35,629 nucleotides of DNA from Candidatus Azambacteria bacterium (GTDB lineage: Bacteria; Patescibacteriota; Minisyncoccia; GWC2-36-17; WO2-46-25). Where the stretch lies: the NCBI GenBank assembly GCA_016234725.1, contig JACRAK010000019.1, positions 69,801 through 105,429 of the forward strand. Reading direction: 5' to 3'. The notes beneath the pieces are model-generated. The model saw nothing but the letters and a program-made list of their open reading frames with translations, was not told the origin of the DNA and made no database searches. A program made the position numbers and the translations under genes. Positions 8,751 to 18,358 of the stretch are shown here, one piece after another. Positions within the stretch are counted from its first letter, which is position 1; the number at the start of each line of letters is the position of its first letter.

Positions 8751-9518
8751 ATGAACGAACAGATAAAAAATGCGCTTGGCGGGGTGATGATCGTTGTTGC
8801 GGTGGTAGCGACCTATGCGGCCGCAAGCTATGTTGCGTCATATGCAAAGTCGGTTGATCCGTCGTCGTTCCGTAGTTTTTCGGTCTCCGGTGACGGGAAA
8901 TCGGTCGGTGTGCCCGATGTGGCGCAGTTCACGTTTAGCGTTATCACGGAAGGGGGTAAAGACATTGGCAAGCTCCAGCAGGAAAATACTCAAAAAGTGA
9001 ATGCGATCAACGCATTTGCAAAAGAGCAAGGCATTGACGACAAAGATATCCGTACGCAAAGCTATAACATTGATCCGCGGTATCAGTATTTTTCATGCCC
9101 GACAAGTGGCGGTGCGTGCCCGCCCGCAGAGATCGTGGGGTACACCATCAATCAATCAGTACAGGTAAAGGTGCGCGACTTCACGAAGATCGGCGTATTG
9201 CTTTCGGGCATAGTGCAGAAAGGCGCGAATTCCGTTTCACAACTGACATTTGCCATCGATGACCCGACCGGCGTGCAAAATGACGCGCGCGCGGAAGCGA
9301 TCGTGAAAGCGCGGCAAAAAGCAGAGGGGCTTGCCATGGCAGGTGGGTTCCGGCTCGGCAAATTGCTTTCTATAGAAGAATCGTCGTCTGTGCCGCCATA
9401 TCCGTATCCTGTCTATGAGCGCGCGTTGGGCGTGGGCGGCGGCGGTGTCGCTCCTTCCATCGAGCCCGGTTCGCAGGAGGTCTCGGTGAGCGTGACATTG
9501 CGATATGAAATGCGATAG
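8751..9518 (+). CDS. SIMPL domain-containing (DUF541) protein
   Basis: FSVSGDGKSVGVPDVAQFTFSVITEGGKDIGKLQQENTQKVNAINAFAKEQGIDDKDIRTQSYNIDPRY... Confidence 0.9.
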   Translation: MNEQIKNALGGVMIVVAVVATYAAASYVASYAKSVDPSSFRSFSVSGDGKSVGVPDVAQFTFSVITEGGKDIGKLQQENTQKVNAINAFAKEQGIDDKDIRTQSYNIDPRYQYFSCPTSGGACPPAEIVGYTINQSVQVKVRDFTKIGVLLSGIVQKGANSVSQLTFAIDDPTGVQNDARAEAIVKARQKAEGLAMAGGFRLGKLLSIEESSSVPPYPYPVYERALGVGGGGVAPSIEPGSQEVSVSVTLRYEMR

Positions 9519-9568
9519 ATGATATTTAATGTGCTTTATCGCGCGCCCCGCTTTTACCGCCTGAGTTC

Positions 9569-9607
9569 ACAATCTTACGAGGTCGCACCTCGTAAGATTG
9601 TTTTTTA
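9569..9607. terminator. 15-bp perfect hairpin terminator
   Basis: ACAATCTTACGAGGT-CGC-ACCTCGTAAGATTGTTTTTT. Confidence 0.9.
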
Positions 9608-9611
9608 GTTT

Positions 9612-10211
9612 ATGAAACGACCAAAGAAACTTGCAACGGCGTTTTTCCAGCGGCCGACGCTTACGGTGGCGCGCGGCTTGCTTGGCAAATATCTCGTGGT
9701 GGAGCACGGGCGGGAAACGCTCTCCGGAAAGATAGTGGAAACGGAAGCATACAGAGGCGAAGACGATCTTGCATGCCACACATCGAAAGGGAGGACGAAG
9801 CGCACCGAAACGCTGTATAAGAAGGCAGGAACGATATACGTGTATCTCGTGTACGGAATGTATTATTGCCTGAATATCGTGACGGAAAAGAAGGATTTTC
9901 CTTCGGCGGTGCTCATTCGCGCGGTAGAGCCGAGAGGAGGTATTGCGCGCATGGAAAAGAATAGGAAAATAACAGCATTGCATAATCTCGCATCTGGTCC
10001 CGGCAAGGTATGCGAAGCGTTTGGCATCACCAAGCGCATGAACGGCGTCGTTATCCCGTCGCCTCATATATGGGTGGAAGACAGGGGAGAGGCAGTGAAA
10101 GAGGAAGACATCGTAAAAGCGCCACGGGTAGGTGTTGCGTACGCAGGCGCATGCGCACGCTACCCGTGGCGGTTTTATATCAAAAGCAATGAATTCATTT
10201 CTAAAAAATAG
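9612..10211 (+). CDS. DNA-3-methyladenine glycosylase (AAG/MPG family)
   Basis: ARGLLGKYLVV...SGKIVETEAYRGEDDLACHTSKGRTKRTETLYKKAGTIYVYLVYGMYYCLNIVTE. Confidence 0.93.
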   Translation: MKRPKKLATAFFQRPTLTVARGLLGKYLVVEHGRETLSGKIVETEAYRGEDDLACHTSKGRTKRTETLYKKAGTIYVYLVYGMYYCLNIVTEKKDFPSAVLIRAVEPRGGIARMEKNRKITALHNLASGPGKVCEAFGITKRMNGVVIPSPHIWVEDRGEAVKEEDIVKAPRVGVAYAGACARYPWRFYIKSNEFISKK

Positions 10212-10254
10212 CATTTTCCCCTTCCTTTTTGAATCTGTTTTTTTGTGCTATGAT

Positions 10255-10282
10255 GTTTCAAGTTTCATGCTTCACGTTTCGT
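10255..10282 (+). repeat. Heptad repeat (4 units) upstream of sbcD-like gene
   Basis: GTTTCAA GTTTCAT GCTTCAC GTTTCGT. Confidence 0.6.
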
Positions 10283-10287
10283 GATCT

Positions 10288-11439
10288 ATGCTCCGCATCA
10301 TCCACACATCAGATATCCATCTAGGCGCAAAGTTCTCGTCGCTGGGGAAAAAGGCAGACGCGCAGCGGCAGGCGCTTAAAGATTCGCTCGCAAAGGTGGT
10401 TGACCACGCGCTTGCCTCAAAGGCGAACCTTTTTCTTATTACCGGCGATCTTTTTGATTCGAATTTTCCCTCTCCTCAATCGGTAAGTTTCGTAAAAAGC
10501 CAGCTCGCGCGGCTGAATGAAGCGCGGATCTGGACGATGATCCTTCCCGGCACGCACGACTGCCTTTCAAAGAGTTCCGTGTATGTGCGGGAGGATCTTT
10601 CGCATAATCTTCCGTATGTGTATGTATTTAACGATGCGGAAGTTTTTGCAAAAGAGATCTCCGATATTGACACGACGATATATGCAAAGCCAAGCGCCGC
10701 GAACAAATCAACCGAAAGTCCGGTCGCATTCTTGGCATCTGCGACAAAAGATGCGAAAACGCGCTACAAGATAGCGATGGCGCACGGGTCCGTGCAGATA
10801 GAAGGGAAGTCGGCGCCCGACGATATGCCCATTACTTTGCGGGAAGTTGCCGAAGCGGGCGTACAGTATCTTGCGCTCGGGCATTGGCACGGCGCGCAGG
10901 ATTTTTCATTCGGCAATACCGTCGCGTGGTATGCCGGGTCGCCCGAAGTCACCTATCAGGAAGGCAAGGGTGGCATCGGGCAGGGGTACGCCCTTGCGGT
11001 GGATGTCATGGAAACCGCAAAGGTAAAACCGATAAAGATTTCCGAAAAAGTCGTGAAAGAAGTCGATATCGATATGCAGATATATGAGAACGTGGAAAAC
11101 GTGGTGTTTGAGCTTGAAAAGCTCGCCGATAAAAATTGCTTGCTTTTGGTCAATGTATTTGGGTTTGCGGAGTCGGCGGTGTTTGTCGATCCTGATCGCA
11201 TCGCAGAGGAGCTTGCGGATAAATTTTTCAGTATCAAGGTGAAAAATACCACGGCGCTGAAATTGCCGGAGATCACGGCGCTCAATTACCCCGAAGAGCT
11301 TGTGGTTGGGCAATTCGTGCGTATCATGCAAAAAAAGCTTGAGGGCGCGCAAACACCCGAAGAACGCAAGATGATAGAAGACGCTGTGCAGATAGGTATT
11401 GCGGAATTGGAAGGTAAAAATGTGCTTTCAGAACTTTGA
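10288..11439 (+). CDS. SbcD/YhaO-like metallophosphoesterase (DNA repair exonuclease)
   Basis: MLRIIHTSDIHLGAKF...LFLITGDLFDS...MILPGTHDC...AMAHGS...LALGHWHG. Confidence 0.9.
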   Translation: MLRIIHTSDIHLGAKFSSLGKKADAQRQALKDSLAKVVDHALASKANLFLITGDLFDSNFPSPQSVSFVKSQLARLNEARIWTMILPGTHDCLSKSSVYVREDLSHNLPYVYVFNDAEVFAKEISDIDTTIYAKPSAANKSTESPVAFLASATKDAKTRYKIAMAHGSVQIEGKSAPDDMPITLREVAEAGVQYLALGHWHGAQDFSFGNTVAWYAGSPEVTYQEGKGGIGQGYALAVDVMETAKVKPIKISEKVVKEVDIDMQIYENVENVVFELEKLADKNCLLLVNVFGFAESAVFVDPDRIAEELADKFFSIKVKNTTALKLPEITALNYPEELVVGQFVRIMQKKLEGAQTPEERKMIEDAVQIGIAELEGKNVLSEL

Positions 11440-11472
11440 ACTACAAAACGCCACCTTCTTTGTTCTTTTTTC

Positions 11473-11579
11473 GAACCATCTTTTTGATTTTTTTCTTTTA
11501 TCTTAACGGAAGCGCAGCCATCCAATAATTATTATAAAAGGCGTGAGCGGATTAAAGAAAAAATCAAAAATGATGGTTC
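11473..11579. repeat. Palindromic intergenic repeat family 2, copy 2
   Basis: GAACCATC(-)TTTTTGATTTTTT...CTTTTATCTTAACGGAAGCGCAGCC...GGCGTGAGCGGATTAAAGAAAAAATCAAAAATGATGGTTC; same core as copy 1, different arms. Confidence 0.85.
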
Positions 11580-11623
11580 CACATACTGTTTGTTGTCGAT
11601 TGTTTTAAGTTATACGTTTTTAT

Positions 11624-13705
11624 ATGTTTCTTCGCTCGATCAGTGTAAAAAATTTCAAAAAATTCCCGGAACTCACGGTGCGTTTTCCGTCCGACATTAC
11701 GATAATAAAGGGTCCGAATGAGCAGGGGAAATCAACGCTCCTTTCGGCTATCATCGCCGGATTTTTTTACGACCCTAAAAAGAGCAATAAGGATATTGCG
11801 GCGTTGCGCGCGTGGAATTCGGAGAAACTATATCAGATCGCGCTTGATATCGAGCATCACGGCGAGGATATCGCGTTGCGCAAGGATTTCGAGGGAAAAG
11901 AGCTGGCGCTTGAGAACGCAACGACCGGCGCGAAAATGGCGACCATCGCCGCGGTTTCCGGATATCTGTATGAAATAGGCGCATTGCGTTCTGCGGCGCT
12001 GTTTGAGAATACGGCGTGCGTGAAGCACGACGCGCTTGCGCGCATCACCGAAGGCAAGCGGGAGATCGCGCAGGCGCTTGAAGAACTCATTACGTCTTCC
12101 GGAGAAAATGTGAGCGCCGACAAAGTGCTCAAAAAGATCAGCGATATCACTGCGGGGCTTCAGCGAGGCATGCGCGGGCAGGCAAAAACGCCCGGTCTGC
12201 TCAAGCAGATCGACGGCGATATCGCGGAGCTTACGGCGAAAAAAGATGCGATAGCCGCAGAGCTCAAGGACATCGGGGAGAAAAGCAGTTATTGCGGGGA
12301 GCTCACCGCGCATTATCACGCAATCGTACGGGAGCTTGAGATACAGCGGAGTCAATACCGCAATAACGGCGAATACTTCACGACCGTGGAGGAATTGCGG
12401 AAATTGCACGCACAGCTTGAAAAAGTGGAAGCCGACAGCATGGCGCTTAAAGACATTGAAAGCAAACAGGAATATCTTTCGTTCCAGCTCGAGAAGTTCC
12501 GGCATTTGCAGGCGTTCGATCAGGCAAAATGGTACGCCCAGCGCGAAGCATTGAGCGTGAAAAAAGCACAGCTTGCGCATTTCGAGGCGGAAGGAAAGCA
12601 GCTAAAAAATGGAGCGGGGAAAGGCAAGGTGCACATCAAGAAAACGCATTTTTTGGCATCGCTCATGCTGTGCGCGGTGGGGTTTTTGGGGTTTGCGTAT
12701 ACGCCGTTATTCGCGTTCTGGGGGTTGTTTGCCATCGCGGCAGTGTATAGTTTTGTGCTTAAGCGCGGGCTGGTGGTGCATGCTCCGGCAGTGGTGCGTG
12801 CGGAGACGGGCACGCTTGTGCACGAGATAGCGGTGCTTGAAAAACAACGCGATCAGGTGCTGGAAGAAAGCGGCGTGCACAGCGAAGACGCGCTTTTAGG
12901 GGTTATAAAGAAGGTGGGCGAACAGGCACAGGAGTTCGCGAAGCTTTCAAGCAAGCGGGAGGGTATCTTGCGGGAACGGACGCTTGAGGATTTTACGAAA
13001 GAGCGAAAAGAGCTTTTGCGCCGCATCGGCATCGAGGAAGCGAAAATTTCAGATGAACAAAAAGCCGCGGCGCCCAAAGGGGAGACCCAGCGCGCGCTTG
13101 AGCTTGATATCGCAAAAAAAGAACAAGACCTTGCGAAGCTCGAAAAAGAGATCGTGCGCACGGAAGAAGTGATGCGCGCGACGCCGTACGACCATGAAAT
13201 GCTCGCCAAAGCGGAGGAAGAGCTCGAATGGAAACAGCAACAGCGCGCGAATGCGGAATATAAATTAAAAACGCTTGAACTGTTGTATGCGGCGCTCGGG
13301 GAGGCGAAAGCAAAGACGATCGAAAAGTCGCGCCGCGCGATCGAGGAGTATATGCAAAAATATCTGCCCGTGGCGACCGAAGGAAGATATAAGAATGTAA
13401 CAGTGAAGGATGATCTTTCGTTTGAAGTATGGTCGGAGGAGAAAAAGGGGTTGATAGCGCCCGAAGAGCACCTTTCCAAGGGCACGATCGATCAGTTTTA
13501 TCTTGTCGCGCGGTTTGCGGTGCTGAATCTTTTAAATAAAGGCACGAAATCGCTGCTCTTGCTTGACGATCCGTTCGCGGGGTTTGACGCGTCGCGCAAA
13601 CAAAAAGTGCACGCGATGCTTCAAGACATGACCTCCGTATTTCAAATCATTATTTTTACGCACTCGTCCGAGTATGATGCATGGGGGAGTGTGATAGCGA
13701 TCTAG
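11624..13705 (+). CDS. SbcC/YhaN-like AAA ATPase with coiled coil and embedded transmembrane hairpin
   Basis: ITIIKGPNEQGKSTLL (Walker A), EEHLSKGTIDQFYLVARFA signature, SLLLLDDPFAGFD Walker B; hydrophobic THFLASLMLCAVGFLGFAYTPLFAFWGLFAIAAVYSFVL mid-protein. Confidence 0.88.
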   Translation: MFLRSISVKNFKKFPELTVRFPSDITIIKGPNEQGKSTLLSAIIAGFFYDPKKSNKDIAALRAWNSEKLYQIALDIEHHGEDIALRKDFEGKELALENATTGAKMATIAAVSGYLYEIGALRSAALFENTACVKHDALARITEGKREIAQALEELITSSGENVSADKVLKKISDITAGLQRGMRGQAKTPGLLKQIDGDIAELTAKKDAIAAELKDIGEKSSYCGELTAHYHAIVRELEIQRSQYRNNGEYFTTVEELRKLHAQLEKVEADSMALKDIESKQEYLSFQLEKFRHLQAFDQAKWYAQREALSVKKAQLAHFEAEGKQLKNGAGKGKVHIKKTHFLASLMLCAVGFLGFAYTPLFAFWGLFAIAAVYSFVLKRGLVVHAPAVVRAETGTLVHEIAVLEKQRDQVLEESGVHSEDALLGVIKKVGEQAQEFAKLSSKREGILRERTLEDFTKERKELLRRIGIEEAKISDEQKAAAPKGETQRALELDIAKKEQDLAKLEKEIVRTEEVMRATPYDHEMLAKAEEELEWKQQQRANAEYKLKTLELLYAALGEAKAKTIEKSRRAIEEYMQKYLPVATEGRYKNVTVKDDLSFEVWSEEKKGLIAPEEHLSKGTIDQFYLVARFAVLNLLNKGTKSLLLLDDPFAGFDASRKQKVHAMLQDMTSVFQIIIFTHSSEYDAWGSVIAI

Positions 13706-13711
13706 AACCAC

Positions 13712-14125
13712 ATGCGCTTTATTTTCTTTTTTTTCCGTGCGTGCGGCGCACATATTGTCGGCGCATGGAATACGGTCAAGAGGTCGGAATTTCTTTTCGA
13801 TAAATACGTGCTTGCCATGATCGCTCTAGCGGCGGCGATCAACGCGGCGCTGTGGTTTTATCTTGGGCGCGCGTTCCATCAGCCGCAGGACGCGTTCGTC
13901 ACGCTTCATTTTACCGCAGCGCTTGGCGCCGACCTCATTGGCGAAGCGTCCGAGATCTATACCGCGCCGTTTTATGCCGTACTGCTTTCGGGTGCGAACA
14001 TCATCCTCGCGCGGCTTCTGTACTCATACGATGTTCTGCTTGCCTATCTTTTAGTGACCACCGTGCCACTGCTCAATATATTCGTGCTGATAAATAGCGT
14101 TCTGCTCGTCTCGGTGAATGCGTAA
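13712..14125 (+). CDS. Hypothetical multi-TM membrane protein
   Basis: Four hydrophobic stretches; follows the YhaN-like gene by 6 nt. Confidence 0.7.
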   Translation: MRFIFFFFRACGAHIVGAWNTVKRSEFLFDKYVLAMIALAAAINAALWFYLGRAFHQPQDAFVTLHFTAALGADLIGEASEIYTAPFYAVLLSGANIILARLLYSYDVLLAYLLVTTVPLLNIFVLINSVLLVSVNA

Positions 14126-14131
14126 TGGAAT

Positions 14132-14159
14132 TTGACATATTGTGGTAAACGCGTATAAT
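14132..14159 (+). promoter_or_regulatory. Consensus sigma-70 promoter TTGACA-N16-TATAAT
   Basis: Perfect -35 and -10 hexamers. Confidence 0.85.
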
Positions 14160-14221
14160 AGTGTTATATCGTTCTTTTTTTCAACGCCCTAATAGTGGGG
14201 CCCAAACCAGGGAGGTGTTGT

Positions 14222-14302
14222 ATGACCAGAGCACCGAATAATGGCTTTGCATTCATCGAAAAGACCGGCGGCGAGAAGACGACCCCCGGGGCCAGGACCT
14301 AA
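14222..14302 (+). CDS. Putative 26-aa micro-protein MTRAPNNGFAFIEKTGGEKTTPGART
   Basis: GGGAGGTG SD at proper spacing downstream of a consensus promoter. Confidence 0.5.
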   Translation: MTRAPNNGFAFIEKTGGEKTTPGART

Positions 14303-14331
14303 CAACCCCGCCAAAAAAAGGAGGTGCTGAA

Positions 14332-14361
14332 ATGCGCCACTCACGAGATTCTCCCAAATAA
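14332..14361 (+). CDS. Putative 9-aa leader-type peptide MRHSRDSPK
   Basis: Near-perfect AAGGAGGTG SD, ATG, in-frame stop, then terminator. Confidence 0.35.
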   Translation: MRHSRDSPK

Positions 14362-14365
14362 TATT

Positions 14366-14397
14366 AAAACAGGCGTCCGACAAGGATGCCTGTTTTT
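14366..14397 (+). terminator. Rho-independent terminator
   Basis: AAAACAGGCGTCC-GACAA-GGATGCCTGTTTTT. Confidence 0.85.
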
Positions 14398-14447
14398 CTT
14401 TTTTATCTCTTGAACGATATGTATTGCGGCGATATAATTGACTATAT

Positions 14448-14474
14448 TTAGCACTCTGGTATGATGAGTGCTAA
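14448..14474 (+). promoter_or_regulatory. CIRCE operator (HrcA binding site) overlapping the groES promoter
   Basis: TTAGCACTC-N9-GAGTGCTAA exact; TTGACT (14438) -N16- TATGAT (14460) with the -10 inside the CIRCE spacer. Confidence 0.95.
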
Positions 14475-14486
14475 TAACTATTAATC

Positions 14487-14528
14487 ATTCTAGTTTCTAG
14501 ATTCTAGTTTCTAGATTCTAGTTTCTGT
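14487..14528 (+). repeat. Heptad tandem repeat (6 units) in the groES leader
   Basis: ATTCTAG TTTCTAG ATTCTAG TTTCTAG ATTCTAG TTTCTGT. Confidence 0.85.
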
Positions 14529-14535
14529 GAAAATC

Positions 14536-14826
14536 ATGAAACTACAACCCGTTTCCGACTATATCATCATTGAACCGCTCAAACAGGAAGTGAAAACAAA
14601 AAGCGGCATCGTACTTCCCGATACGGTGACAAAAGAAAAGCCGCAGGAGGGGAAGGTGATCGCGGCAGGTCCCGGCAGGACGCTTGAAAGTGGCGCGCAC
14701 GCCAAGATGCAAGTAAAGACGGGCGACAGAGTATTGTTCACCAAATACAGCCCTACGGAAGTGAAGATAGACGGCAAAGAATTTTTTGTTATCAAAGAAG
14801 AGGACGTAATGGCGATCGTAAAATAA
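14536..14826 (+). CDS. groES: Co-chaperonin GroES
   Basis: MKLQPVSDYIIIEPLKQEVKTKSGIVLPDTVTKEKPQEGKVIAAGPGR...GDRVLFTKYSPTEVKIDGKEFFVIKEEDVMAIVK. Confidence 0.96.
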   Translation: MKLQPVSDYIIIEPLKQEVKTKSGIVLPDTVTKEKPQEGKVIAAGPGRTLESGAHAKMQVKTGDRVLFTKYSPTEVKIDGKEFFVIKEEDVMAIVK

Positions 14827-14832
14827 GAGAAC

Positions 14833-14888
14833 GTAGAATGTAGCGAGTAGAACGTAGCAAGAAAATCCCTACTCCCTACTCGCTAAAT
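14833..14888. repeat. Heptad-phased inverted repeat in the groES-groEL spacer
   Basis: GTAGAAT GTAGCGA GTAGAAC GTAGCAA gaaaatc CCTACTC CCTACTC GCTAAAT, all in one 7-nt phase. Confidence 0.8.
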
Positions 14889-14900
14889 TTTAACTTCTAG

Positions 14901-16529
<1,629 letters not shown>

Positions 16530-16546
16530 TGAAAACGCGATCATCA

Positions 16547-16580
16547 AAACAAAAGAGCTCGTGATGAGCTCTTTTGTTTT
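16547..16580. terminator. Bidirectional terminator after groEL
   Basis: AAAACAAAAGAGCTC-gtgat-GAGCTCTTTTGTTTT. Confidence 0.88.
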
Positions 16581-16597
16581 TCATGTATACTAGAGAT

Positions 16598-17548
16598 ATG
16601 TTCGACCGAAATCTACTCCAAGAAAACGTTTCGCTCAAAGATCGCAACACCTACCGCGTAGGCGGCGCGGCACGCTACTTTTTTGAAGCGCACGATGCCG
16701 AGGCATTGCAGCGCGCGGTGCAAGAAGCGCATAAAAACGGCATGCGGTATTTTTTGCTGGGTAGCGGCACGAATGTGCTCGTGCCCGAAGAAGGGTTTGA
16801 TGGCATTGTGATCAAAGCAGATCATCAGCACATAGAGGTGCAAGGTGACGAGTTTTATGCCGATACGGGAATTCCGATGGGTGCGCTTGTCGCGCAGGCG
16901 GCATCGCTTTCGCTCTCCGGGCTTGAGTGGGCGGCGGGGTTGCCCGGTACGCTGGGCGGCGCGATATTTGGTAATGCCGGTTCGCATGGCGGAGAAACAA
17001 AAGATGTTATCGGTGAGGTTGAAATATTTGACCCCGCACATGGTATTGCACGATCCATCAGCGCAAAAGAATGCGGGTTTGGATATCGCCATAGCGCGTT
17101 CAAAGAAAATGGCGGTGTTATCGTGCGGGCGGTGTTGCGGCTGGAAAAAGGAGACGCTGCGGCGATCACTGCGCGCATGAAGGAAAACATGAACAAACGT
17201 ATCGCGCATCAGCCGCTCGCACAGCGCTCCGCAGGGTGCGTGTTTAAGAACGTAGAGCTTGCTGCATCGCGCGAGGGGAGTGAGCTTGCGCGCACACACG
17301 CTGATTTCACGGCGTTTCGCGACGCGCGTTTTTTGCCTGCGGGATTGCTTATCGATAAAGCGGGGCTAAAAGGAACGCGCGCGGGCGGCGCGATGATCTC
17401 GGACAAGCACGGGAATTTTATCGTGAACGAATCGCACGCGACCGCCGACGATATTATTCGGCTGATCGCAATCGCGAAAGCCGCGGTGCGGGAAAAATTC
17501 GGCGTGCGATTGGAAGAAGAGATCAGGATCATGCGGAGCAAGAGATAG
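16598..17548 (+). CDS. murB: UDP-N-acetylenolpyruvoylglucosamine reductase MurB
   Basis: NTYRVGGAARYF...FLLGSGTNVLVPEEGFDGIVI...GLEWAAGLPGTLGGAIFGNAGSHGGE...QRSAGCVFKN. Confidence 0.95.
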   Translation: MFDRNLLQENVSLKDRNTYRVGGAARYFFEAHDAEALQRAVQEAHKNGMRYFLLGSGTNVLVPEEGFDGIVIKADHQHIEVQGDEFYADTGIPMGALVAQAASLSLSGLEWAAGLPGTLGGAIFGNAGSHGGETKDVIGEVEIFDPAHGIARSISAKECGFGYRHSAFKENGGVIVRAVLRLEKGDAAAITARMKENMNKRIAHQPLAQRSAGCVFKNVELAASREGSELARTHADFTAFRDARFLPAGLLIDKAGLKGTRAGGAMISDKHGNFIVNESHATADDIIRLIAIAKAAVREKFGVRLEEEIRIMRSKR

Positions 17549-17757
17549 TATGTATTACTCTGTATAATATTGTATTACTCATAGGTTATCCACAGCTCTA
17601 ATGCGCGTGCGGTGTGGTATACTATGTACATACGCAGAGAGTATTGCGTAGTGCGTTGGAGAAAATGTAAGAAGTAAATAGTGAGGTCGACTATTTATAT
17701 TAACTCCCTTGCCGTTTAAGATCGCACAGATCAAAAACAGTGAGAGGAAAAAATATC

Positions 17758-17826
17758 ATGGCCGCAAAAAAGAAAAAGGCAGTCAAGAAGACTACCAAGA
17801 AGGCTGCAAAGAAGAAGAAACGATAA
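17758..17826 (+). CDS. Putative 22-aa lysine-rich (histone H1-tail-like) micro-protein MAAKKKKAVKKTTKKAAKKKKR
   Basis: gagagga SD-like sequence upstream; own terminator immediately downstream; 13/22 residues K/R. Confidence 0.55.
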   Translation: MAAKKKKAVKKTTKKAAKKKKR

Positions 17827-17837
17827 GCTTCTTCTCG

Positions 17838-17866
17838 AAACACCCCGCATTGCGGGGTGTTTTGTT
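17838..17866 (+). terminator. Rho-independent terminator
   Basis: AAACACCCCGCA-TTGCGGGGTGTTTTGTTTT. Confidence 0.88.
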
Positions 17867-17930
17867 TTATAGTGCGACGGGGATTCACAAGGTCATATTT
17901 TTGATATATAATGAAGGTATAAATACATAT

Positions 17931-18347
17931 ATGAAAATAGACATCAAAAGCACCAATTTAGAGCTTACACCCGCTATCACGGAGTTTGTTCACGAGAAGA
18001 TAGGGTCATTGGATAAGTTTATTGGGGGGTTTGCAATGCGGGAAGAAGAGTCGCCGGAGCGAAATCGGCTTGTGGAGGCGTTCGTTGAGCTCAGCAGAAC
18101 GACCAATCATCATCGGCAGGGTGATGTATTTAAAGCGGAGGTGAATATAAAGATCGGCGGGAACGTTGTGCGCGCGGAAAAAGAGGACATAGATGTCAGG
18201 GCGGCGATCGATCTGGTGCGGGAAGAACTAAAGGCGGAATTGCAGAAAGAAAAAGGAATATATGAGGCGAAATTCAAAAAAGGCGCGCGCACGATGAAGC
18301 GGCTTCTTTCCATTTCGCCGCTTGCGTGGTTTAGAAAAGAGGAGTAA
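17931..18347 (+). CDS. hpf: Ribosome hibernation-promoting factor HPF/YfiA family
   Basis: MKIDIKSTNLELTPAITEFVHEKIGSLDKF...VFKAEVNIKIGGNVVRAEKEDIDVRAAIDLVREELKAELQKEK. Confidence 0.88.
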   Translation: MKIDIKSTNLELTPAITEFVHEKIGSLDKFIGGFAMREEESPERNRLVEAFVELSRTTNHHRQGDVFKAEVNIKIGGNVVRAEKEDIDVRAAIDLVREELKAELQKEKGIYEAKFKKGARTMKRLLSISPLAWFRKEE

Positions 18348-18358
18348 TGATATAGCAT

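Noticed and set aside
17709-17930. N-terminal extension of hpf as given in the ORF track
   Set aside because: The conserved HPF N-terminus starts at ATG 17931. The extension runs through a terminator and over the lysine-rich micro-ORF.
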